Shown one piece after another: positions 1 through 4,618 of a stretch of 6,756 bases of DNA (position 1 is the stretch's first letter; each line of letters begins with the position of its first letter). Under the pieces are notes generated by a model, which worked only from the letters and a program-made list of their open reading frames with translations, did not search any database and had not been told where the DNA came from. The translations under genes and the position numbers were made by a program. This DNA is from Firmicutes bacterium UBA5486. Its GTDB lineage: Bacteria; Bacillota; UBA4882; UBA10575. The DNA is taken from positions 1 to 6,756 of the forward strand of contig DIPO01000077.1 in assembly GCA_002427045.1 (NCBI GenBank), written 5' to 3'.

Positions 1-15
1 TGTTTAAACTTAAAC

Positions 16-82
16 TGTACATAATCAATCACTCCGTTCTATGTTTTGTAGCAATTACATTATAACGGATGATTTATGTACA
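16..82. repeat. Long imperfect inverted repeat (hairpin) next to a terminator
   Basis: TGTACATAATC at 16-26 pairs with GATTTATGTACA at 71-82, with one bulged T. Inside it TCCGTT (33-38) pairs with AACGGA (64-69), and an apical TGTA/TACA stem (47-50 with 56-59) closes a five-base loop. The whole therefore folds into one rod, directly followed by the terminator at 82-115. It could be the 3' part of a small RNA or the 3' untranslated region of a gene to the left. No known RNA family was recognised. The pairing is seen directly; the RNA role is inference. Confidence 0.5.
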
Positions 83-115
83 GGGAAGGTACCTTTTGGG
101 GTGCCTTCCTTTTTT
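82..115 (+). terminator. Strong Rho-independent terminator
   Basis: GGAAGGTACC (84-93) pairs with GGTGCCTTCC (100-109) through ten base pairs including one G-U, around the loop TTTTGG, and is followed by six T (110-115). It must end a transcript entering from the left edge, because no gene start lies between position 1 and this hairpin. The T-run is on the + strand side. The opposite side lacks an equivalent run on the minus strand, so it is probably one-directional. Confidence 0.85.
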
Positions 116-135
116 ATCCTGATTGCCTACTAAAA

Positions 136-153
136 TTATACACTAACGTATAA
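136..153. promoter_or_regulatory. Short inverted repeat upstream of promoter, possible operator
   Basis: TTATAC (136-141) and GTATAA (148-153) form a perfect inverted repeat with a six-base spacer, ending 22 bases before the -35 box at 176. The position suits an activator site, but AT-rich inverted repeats of this size arise easily by chance. No regulator is identified. Confidence 0.25.
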
Positions 154-175
154 AGATAGCAAGAAAGGTTAATTA

Positions 176-205
176 TTGACGGCAAAAAAATAGTATATTT
201 ATAAT
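176..205 (+). promoter_or_regulatory. Sigma-A type promoter for the propeller gene
   Basis: TTGACG (176-181) and a perfect TATAAT (200-205) are separated by 18 bases. Transcription would start near 212, leaving a leader of about 125 bases before the start codon at 339. The match to the housekeeping consensus is good (11 of 12 positions). Confidence 0.7.
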
Positions 206-231
206 AATCCTGATTCCGTGACATCCTTAGA

Positions 232-278
232 ATACTAGGGTAAATTGCGATAGCCTGCGACAGTGTTTACCCTGGTAT
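232..278 (+). promoter_or_regulatory. 13-bp stem-loop in the 5' leader
   Basis: ATACTAGGGTAAA (232-244) pairs with TTTACCCTGGTAT (266-278) over 13 pairs with one G-U, closing a 21-base loop that contains two TGCGA words (246-250 and 256-260). It lies in the transcribed leader of the propeller gene. No T-run follows, so it is not an intrinsic terminator. It may be a transcript-stabilising hairpin, a protein-binding site, or the base of a structured leader; no known riboswitch consensus was recognised. If DNA rather than RNA is the active form it could equally be an operator dyad. Confidence 0.5.
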
Positions 279-338
279 AGATTATAAGTTACTGATTCAG
301 GTAAAAGATAAAATAAAGAAAGGACTGATGGTATTAAA

Positions 339-1280
339 ATGGGAAAACGACTATTTTTATTAGCAAGCGTTTATATTTTAGGGTTAATCCTGCCCCTATC
401 ATTAGTTCACAGCGAAGGAGAGGAAACACTGTCACCCACAGCTCAAATCTTTGCCAATGTTGACGGGAATGTGGGCGCTGGGATTATTTTTGACAGCCAG
501 GGCCGTATGTTTGCAGCTACAGATCAAGCGTTAAATATGGTTACGCCAGATGGTAAAGTAAGCGTATTTTTAGATTGCAATACTCTTCCCAAAGGTAAGT
601 CGTATTTTTTTAATAGCCCGTTAATTTGGGATATGGCTATTGATAAGGATAATAACATTTTAGCGGCAGCTCAGGATCGTATATTAAAAATAACCCCAGA
701 TGGCAGAGTATCAACTCTCGTGCATGAAAACTTTTTTGGGTTTTCAGGCGTCAGTGGAATTGAACTGGATCAAGAAGACAATATCTATATAACAAATGGT
801 AACCAAATTATTAAGTATTCCAGTGATTTTAAAGAGAAGTCCATATTAATTGATGGTCTTGCCAAAGGCTACTTCACATTTTTCTCTTTAGAGTTTGACC
901 CTGAGTATAAAAACCTATATGTTACTGACTTTAACAGAAAAACGCTTTTAAGATATCCCTTAAATTTGGATGGTACAGTCAACGATCCTCTGGTAATAGT
1001 ACAAACTCCCATTAAGAATTCAGGTGGTTTTGGTGCTCTCCTAAATATCGTTTTTGCTGAAAGTGGTAATATGTATGTTTCGATTGACGGCATGACAAGC
1101 CTGCTAAAAGTTGATGTGAATGGCGATACTGAAATAATTAAACTCAATCAAACCCAGATTGTCAATCATATTATTGCCTTTGGCAGAAACGACTATGATG
1201 AGGATTGCCTCTATTTTACCACATATGATGGAAAAAGTATTTACAAGTATCAAGTTGGTGAGAAAGGCGCACAAAAATAA
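339..1280 (+). CDS. Exported six-bladed beta-propeller protein (SMP-30/NHL-like)
   Basis: The 313-residue product starts with a signal peptide: MGKR, a hydrophobic stretch (residues 5-23) and a probable signal peptidase I site after V-H-S at residue 25. There is no lipobox cysteine, so it should be released or wall-associated. The rest is six repeats of about 30 residues, each a hydrophobic strand, an acidic turn such as FDSQG, IDKDN or LDQED, an 'IY/LYV' strand and a 'ITPDG' type strand. They lie at about 50-77, 99-127, 141-170, 184-214, 237-267 and 279-307. This is the pattern of SMP-30/gluconolactonase and NHL propellers. Members bind or hydrolyse very different ligands, so no substrate can be given. 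GAAAGGA (318-324) sits 14 bases before the ATG, which is long, but the signal peptide fixes this start. No clear terminator follows before the next gene. Confidence 0.85.
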   Translation: MGKRLFLLASVYILGLILPLSLVHSEGEETLSPTAQIFANVDGNVGAGIIFDSQGRMFAATDQALNMVTPDGKVSVFLDCNTLPKGKSYFFNSPLIWDMAIDKDNNILAAAQDRILKITPDGRVSTLVHENFFGFSGVSGIELDQEDNIYITNGNQIIKYSSDFKEKSILIDGLAKGYFTFFSLEFDPEYKNLYVTDFNRKTLLRYPLNLDGTVNDPLVIVQTPIKNSGGFGALLNIVFAESGNMYVSIDGMTSLLKVDVNGDTEIIKLNQTQIVNHIIAFGRNDYDEDCLYFTTYDGKSIYKYQVGEKGAQK

Positions 1281-1348
1281 AAAAAGATAAATTCATGACC
1301 AAATACATATACTACGAAAAGTTAACAAGATCATTCGTCCTCCGAACA

Positions 1349-1378
1349 TTGCAATATAATACAGCAAAATGGTATAAT
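1349..1378 (+). promoter_or_regulatory. Putative putP promoter
   Basis: A perfect TATAAT (1373-1378) lies 34 bases before the putP start, with TTGCAA (1349-1354) 18 bases upstream as a partial -35 box. A second TATAAT lies at 1355-1360 but has no good -35 partner. Transcription would start near 1385, shortly before the ribosome binding site. Confidence 0.5.
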
Positions 1379-1397
1379 TAACGGAACACTTATAACG

Positions 1398-1405
1398 AGG
1401 AGGAG
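1398..1405 (+). promoter_or_regulatory. putP ribosome binding site
   Basis: AGGAGGAG ends seven bases before the ATG at 1412. It is a near-perfect Shine-Dalgarno sequence and fixes the start, which also matches the N-terminus of PutP family members. Confidence 0.8.
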
Positions 1406-1411
1406 AAATAT

Positions 1412-2893
1412 ATGATTAATGTTGACTTTAGTATCTTAATCACGTTTATTTTATATTTAGGATTTATGATTGCGATTGGATTAATATTTTATTCTAAAAC
1501 TAATGATTTATCTGATTATATTTTGGGAGGCCGGCAATTAAATAAGTGGGTAGTTGCCCTTAGTGCCGAGGCTTCTGATATGAGTGGATGGCTCCTGCTA
1601 GGGTTGCCCGGCTTGGCGTATGTGGTTGGAGTGGAAGCGGCATGGATTGCGATTGGTTTAGCTGTAGGTACCTATTTAAACTGGAAGTTTGTAGCTACCC
1701 GGCTCCGTAATTATACACAGATTTCCGGAGATGCAATTACCTTATCCAATTACTTTGAAAATCGTTTCCGGGATAAAAGTAAGGCACTACGTATGGTTTC
1801 AGCTCTGTTTATTGTTATATTTTTTCTGATTTATACAGCATCCGGGTTTGTAGCCAGTGGGAAATTATTCAGTACAGTTTTTGGCCTAACATATTTTCAA
1901 GCTTTACTGATTGGCGCTTTAGTTGTTGTTATTTATACTTTCTTAGGTGGTTTCATGGCAGTATGTTGGACTGACTTTTTTCAAGGGATATTAATGTTTT
2001 TTGCCATTACAGTTGTACCTATTATGGGCATAAAAGCTGTAGGTGGATATGGTGCATTTGTTGAGAGAATTAAAACTATTAATCCGGAGATGTTAAATCT
2101 TTTTACAACATTGGATGGTAAGTCGATCTCGGCAATGGTGGTTATTTCTTCCTTGGCATGGGGATTGGGATATTGTGGACAGCCTCATATTCTTGTCCGT
2201 TTTATGGCAATTAAATCTCCTGAGCAGATTAAACCAGCAACTAGAATTGCTATGGTCTGGGTTGTTATTTCACTAGTAGCTGCTGTTTTAGTAGGAGTGG
2301 TTGGAAGTGCTTATATGCCGGATGCTTTAGAGGGGGCTGCTACAGAAACTATCTTTATGCAGATGGTAAACTCTTTATTCCATCCATTGGTTGCCGGGTT
2401 ATTATTAGCGGCAATTTTGGCGGCAATTATGAGTACGGCTGATTCTCAATTACTAGTAACTGCTTCAGCACTAGCCGAAGACTTTTATAAAGTGCTTTTC
2501 CGTAGAGAGGCTAGTGATCAAGAATTGGTCTGGGTTGGCCGTTTATCAGTAGTACTGGTTTCTATAGTAGCTTTTATTATTGCTTTGGACCAAAACAGTT
2601 CAGTTTTAGATTTGGTGGCTTACGCCTGGGCAGGATTTGGAGCTACTTTTGGCCCGCTTGTTCTCCTATCGCTTTATTGGAAGAGGATGACCAGAAATGG
2701 AGCACTCGCGGGAATCGTGGCCGGAGGAGTTACTGTCTTGATTTGGAAACAACTTCAAGGCGGAATCTTTGAACTTTATGAGATTGTACCGGGGTTTATC
2801 TGTTCAATAATTGCGATTGTTATTTTTAGTTTATTGGATAAGAAACCGGCTGTAGAGATTACGAAAGAATTTGAAAGGGTTAATACGAAATAG
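1412..2893 (+). CDS. putP: Sodium/proline symporter PutP
   Basis: The 493-residue membrane protein belongs to the sodium:solute symporter family and couples inward Na+ flow to L-proline uptake for nutrition or osmoprotection. It is collinear with E. coli PutP almost throughout. Hallmarks seen: ILGGR at 37-41 (R41, equal to E. coli R40), SAEASDMSGW at 51-60 with the Na+ ligand D56 (E. coli D55), Y141, the WGLGYCGQP segment (250-258) with W250, Y254 and P258 of the proline site, and MSTADSQ with S341/T342 (E. coli S340/T341). The later motifs YAWAGFG, MTRNGALAG and YEIVPGF are also present. About 13 membrane spans are expected and length is normal. The PutP identity rests on remembered family sequences; substrate preference within the family is inferred. 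No proline catabolic gene is adjacent. It has its own promoter and ribosome binding site, and no clear terminator was seen after its stop codon. Confidence 0.93.
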   Translation: MINVDFSILITFILYLGFMIAIGLIFYSKTNDLSDYILGGRQLNKWVVALSAEASDMSGWLLLGLPGLAYVVGVEAAWIAIGLAVGTYLNWKFVATRLRNYTQISGDAITLSNYFENRFRDKSKALRMVSALFIVIFFLIYTASGFVASGKLFSTVFGLTYFQALLIGALVVVIYTFLGGFMAVCWTDFFQGILMFFAITVVPIMGIKAVGGYGAFVERIKTINPEMLNLFTTLDGKSISAMVVISSLAWGLGYCGQPHILVRFMAIKSPEQIKPATRIAMVWVVISLVAAVLVGVVGSAYMPDALEGAATETIFMQMVNSLFHPLVAGLLLAAILAAIMSTADSQLLVTASALAEDFYKVLFRREASDQELVWVGRLSVVLVSIVAFIIALDQNSSVLDLVAYAWAGFGATFGPLVLLSLYWKRMTRNGALAGIVAGGVTVLIWKQLQGGIFELYEIVPGFICSIIAIVIFSLLDKKPAVEITKEFERVNTK

Positions 2894-3020
2894 TGTTGGA
2901 TATGATTTCCTTTTGCAATTCCCTCGTTTATATAAATCGCTTCATTTAGATTTTTACCCAAAGGATGTTTTGTGGATTAATTATTGAATTATGTTTTGAA
3001 CAATGAAAGACAAACCTCCT

Positions 3021-3138
3021 GGGCTTTTTTGCGTTGTCATTGATTTTTTCTGCTCCTGCACAATATATTGATAGCCTAATACAAGCCCAACTCTACATAT
3101 TGTGATGGGACCTTATAAAAAGGACACAACGCAAAAAG
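3021..3138. repeat. About 115-bp hairpin-forming dispersed repeat (MITE-like), copy 1
   Basis: CTTTTTTGCGTTGT (3024-3037) and ACAACGCAAAAAG (3126-3138) form terminal inverted repeats differing by one T. Inside, CACAATAT (3059-3066) pairs with ATATTGTG (3097-3104), and CAATATATTG at 3061-3070 is itself a palindrome. The left half, 3021-3065, recurs at 6713-6756 with four substitutions and one missing T, while sequence before GGGC is unrelated. It carries no open reading frame. A miniature transposable element or another dispersed palindromic repeat fits. No target-site duplication was found, so mobility is inference. Confidence 0.6.
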
Positions 3139-3154
3139 TTTTCCTAAAAAGCTA

Positions 3155-3185
3155 TTGACATTGGCGTTACGTAAAGGTATATAGT
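3155..3185 (+). promoter_or_regulatory. MerR-type promoter and operator
   Basis: TTGACA (3155-3160) and TATAGT (3180-3185) are separated by 19 bases, longer than the 17 of normal promoters and diagnostic of promoters that MerR-family proteins untwist. The palindrome TTACGTAA (3167-3174) sits exactly in the middle of the spacer, where these regulators bind. An alternative reading with TATATA at 3178-3183 gives a 17-base spacer and a weaker -10. Transcription would start about 3192, so the regulator downstream probably controls its own synthesis. Confidence 0.7.
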
Positions 3186-3194
3186 GAACTTGTC

Positions 3195-3203
3195 AGGAGG
3201 TGA
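3195..3203 (+). promoter_or_regulatory. Ribosome binding site deciding the MerR-gene start
   Basis: AGGAGGTGA ends four bases before ATG 3208 (AGGAGG core seven bases before), a perfect Shine-Dalgarno match. An in-frame GTG at 3184 has no such site and lies inside the -10 box, so it would be upstream of the mRNA start. ATG 3208 is therefore the start. Confidence 0.85.
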
Positions 3204-3207
3204 GAGC

Positions 3208-3972
3208 ATGGAATATACAGTGCAAAAATTAGGACGCTTAGCAGGGATCAGTACCAGAACACTCCGGTATTATGATGAAATTGATCTTCTTAAACCGGCA
3301 AGGATTAATCCATCGGGGTACCGTATTTATGGGCAAGCTGAAGTTGATAGACTGCAGCAGATCCTTTTTTACCGGGAACTAGGAGTTAGTTTGGAAAGGA
3401 TTAAGCAGATCATAACCGCACCGTCTTTTGATGCTCTACAGGCTTTAAGGGAACATCGTAAAAAGCTTCTTGGCAAGAGAAAACAATTAGATTTATTAAT
3501 AGCTAATGTTGATCGGACAATAGCTTTAAGGGAGGGAAAAACAACGATGACTGATCAAGAAAAATTTGAAGGCTTCAAATATAGAATGCTTGAGGAGAAC
3601 GAGGAAAAGTACGGTAAGGAAATCAGGGAGAAATATGGTGAGAAAGCGGTCGCCGAATCTAATCAAACAATTAAAGACCTGACTGCGGAAGAATACAAGA
3701 AATGGGAGCAATTGAGTGCTAGTGTGCTTGAAAACTTGAAAGCAGCCATGACTACCGGGGACCCCGCAGGAGAACTTGCACAGAAAACTGCAGATTTGCA
3801 TCGCCAATGGCTAAGTTATGCTTGGGGCAGTTACAACAAACAAGCCCACGCCGGACTGGCCCAAATGTATGTGGAGGATCAAAGATTTACAGCTTTTTAT
3901 GATAAGGTGCAACCAGGTGCGGCTGAATTCTTAAGGGATGCGATTCTAATTTATACAGGAGAAAAGAAGTAA
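3208..3972 (+). CDS. MerR-family regulator with TipAS drug-binding domain (Mta/TipAL-like)
   Basis: The 254-residue product opens with a MerR winged helix: helix-turn-helix at residues 3-22 (KLGRLAGISTRTLRYYDE motif), then DLLKPARINPSGYRIY wing, RLQQILFYRELGVSL, and a dimerisation helix at about 75-108. The rest (about 115-254) is a TipAS-type ligand-binding domain, starting DQEKFEGF and ending with a WxxYAWGSYN...H region. B. subtilis Mta (activator of multidrug efflux genes) and Streptomyces TipAL share this layout and length. The protein contains no cysteine, so it cannot capture thiopeptides covalently as TipAS does; a non-covalent hydrophobic ligand is likelier. Its promoter has the spacing these proteins act on, implying autoactivation. 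No efflux gene is adjacent. ATG 3208 is preferred over GTG 3184 because of its ribosome binding site. A terminator follows 48 bases after the stop. Confidence 0.9.
   Translation: MEYTVQKLGRLAGISTRTLRYYDEIDLLKPARINPSGYRIYGQAEVDRLQQILFYRELGVSLERIKQIITAPSFDALQALREHRKKLLGKRKQLDLLIANVDRTIALREGKTTMTDQEKFEGFKYRMLEENEEKYGKEIREKYGEKAVAESNQTIKDLTAEEYKKWEQLSASVLENLKAAMTTGDPAGELAQKTADLHRQWLSYAWGSYNKQAHAGLAQMYVEDQRFTAFYDKVQPGAAEFLRDAILIYTGEKK
3547..3972 (+). CDS. Possible internal-start product: TipAS-like domain alone
   Basis: ATG 3547 (M114 of the regulator) is in frame, follows AAGGGAGGG at 3528-3536 with a spacing of 10 bases, and sits exactly at the junction between the dimerisation helix and the drug-binding domain. 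Translation from it gives 141 residues. In Streptomyces lividans the tipA gene is known to yield both TipAL and a 144-residue TipAS from an internal start at the equivalent place. The signal here is seen in the sequence; that it is used is inference. TipAS-like protein would bind ligand without binding DNA and could damp the response. Confidence 0.4.
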   Translation: MTDQEKFEGFKYRMLEENEEKYGKEIREKYGEKAVAESNQTIKDLTAEEYKKWEQLSASVLENLKAAMTTGDPAGELAQKTADLHRQWLSYAWGSYNKQAHAGLAQMYVEDQRFTAFYDKVQPGAAEFLRDAILIYTGEKK

Positions 3973-4019
3973 GATTAAGCCTTAAGTGGTAAGGTTAAAA
4001 GGAAAAAGTGCTATTTTAC

Positions 4020-4061
4020 ACCTTTATGTTGATTTATTTTAACTTAACATAAAGGTTTTTT
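4020..4061 (+). terminator. Rho-independent terminator after the MerR gene
   Basis: ACCTTTATGTT (4020-4030) pairs perfectly over 11 bp with AACATAAAGGT (4046-4056) around a 15-base loop, and is followed by a run of six T (4056-4061). The stem is AT-rich but long. It ends the regulator transcript and separates it from the structured region downstream. Confidence 0.75.
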
Positions 4062-4094
4062 AATTAAGAAATTGTATTGGCTAAATAAAACCCT

Positions 4095-4140
4095 AGGTAA
4101 TTATATAATTCTCTAATATAAGGGAATTGAATAATTACCT
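4095..4140. repeat. 46-bp near-perfect palindrome
   Basis: AGGTAATTAT (4095-4104) pairs with ATAATTACCT (4131-4140) over ten pairs. After a 2 x 2 internal loop, AATTCTCT (4107-4114) pairs with AGGGAATT (4121-4128) over eight pairs with one G-U, leaving a six-base loop. The palindrome contains a TATAAT (4104-4109) with no acceptable -35. No T-run follows, so it is not an intrinsic terminator. It directly precedes the stem-loop array. Possible roles are a DNA hairpin of a mobile or palindromic repeat, or an RNA domain. Confidence 0.65.
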
Positions 4141-4155
4141 CTTTAATGCTGTTAG

Positions 4156-4433
4156 TAGTCGCCCACGCTGGCTACCGCCCGCGCACATGAAATGATGAAA
4201 ATATAAGCCAGGTGAGTCGACAAGCATCGGAGGTGCTTAAATTGGTTGTTCACGCCGACTTTTGCTGTACACGCCAGTTTTTTTTAATCAAGGTCGGGTG
4301 AATCAACTAGGGCTATTTTCTAGGTAGTCGCTCACACCGGCTTCCTAAATATCACAAAGTGATTAAGATCAAAGGCGGGTAAGTCGATCAACTGTCCTGT
4401 AGGATTTATTAATCAAGACCAGATGAATAACTA
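4156..4433. repeat. Tandem array of three bulged stem-loops with covarying stems, plus relics
   Basis: Three units share one architecture. Each has a 4-bp outer stem, a bulged T on the right arm, a 5-bp middle stem with CAC on the left, a bulged purine on the left arm, and a 6-7 bp inner stem closing a 27-32 base loop. Unit A pairs 4158-4173 with 4206-4221, unit B 4245-4261 with 4291-4307, unit C 4327-4343 with 4372-4388. Left arms start 87 and 82 bases apart. A degenerate fourth right arm lies at 4413-4433 and a left-arm relic at 4265-4281. Loop and linker also hold small hairpins (4222-4238, 4351-4363). No protein can be read here. The structure is seen directly; function is unknown. Confidence 0.7.
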
Positions 4434-4497
4434 CTACGTAATGACAAGAATTTAGGAAATAACACCAAAATCAATCTTCTACTAAAAAATTGGATCA

Positions 4498-4533
4498 TTT
4501 ACAATGCATTATCTTTATGAAGAGCATTGTAAA
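4498..4533. promoter_or_regulatory. Inverted repeat overlapping the -35 box, putative operator
   Basis: TTTACAATGC (4498-4507) and GCATTGTAAA (4524-4533) form a perfect 10-bp inverted repeat with a 16-base spacer. The right arm contains the -35 hexamer of the next promoter, so a dimeric repressor bound here would block RNA polymerase. Lack of a T-run argues against a terminator. The cognate regulator is not in the window. Confidence 0.55.
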
Positions 4534-4555
4534 ACTTAAGTCTTTGTAATATAAT
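4527..4555 (+). promoter_or_regulatory. Promoter of the GH42-like gene
   Basis: TTGTAA (4527-4532) and a perfect TATAAT (4550-4555) are 17 bases apart. Transcription would start near 4562, giving a leader of about 57 bases up to GAGGGG (4604-4609) and the ATG at 4619. No catabolite-responsive (cre) element was recognised nearby. Confidence 0.6.
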
Positions 4556-4618
4556 TAGTATACCGGTTTAGCTATTTCTAATTGGGTATAAGAAATTGAT
4601 TAAGAGGGGCTGAATCAT

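Noticed and set aside
83..115. T-box or other riboswitch terminator
   Set aside because: GGTACC in the stem recalls a T-box element, but the conserved TGGNACCGCG bulge sequence and the upstream stem I motifs are absent, and no gene follows within reach.
869..1147. Minus-strand reading frame of 92 codons inside the propeller gene (similar ones at 2776-2961, 3526-3807 and 6143-6352)
   Set aside because: All lie opposite or mostly opposite well-supported genes, have no recognisable domain, and lack ribosome sites; they are by-products of the coding strand.
1338..1404. TCCTCC (1338-1343) sequestering the putP ribosome site GGAGGA (1399-1404)
   Set aside because: Six bases are perfectly complementary, but the likely putP promoter (-10 at 1373-1378) lies between them, so its transcript would lack the first arm. 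It could only matter in read-through from the gene upstream.
2894..3020. Terminator after putP
   Set aside because: The T-run at 3025-3030 is preceded by CCTCCTGGGC, which finds no complementary left arm nearby; the run belongs to the dispersed repeat.
3184..3207. GTG 3184 as the start of the MerR gene
   Set aside because: It overlaps the -10 box, has no ribosome binding site, and family members begin at the MEYTVQKL position, which matches ATG 3208.
4072..4109. Promoter with TATAAT at 4104-4109 driving the stem-loop array
   Set aside because: The only -35-like words (TTGTAT 4072, TTGGCT 4077) give spacers of 26 and 21 bases, and the TATAAT is part of the palindrome.
4156..4388. Integron attC sites or a CRISPR array
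   Set aside because: The bulged hairpins recall attC, but the outer ends read GTTG...CAAC, the reverse of the attC order (AAC at left, GTT at right). Repeats are too divergent and their arms face each other, unlike the near-identical direct repeats and unique spacers of CRISPR.
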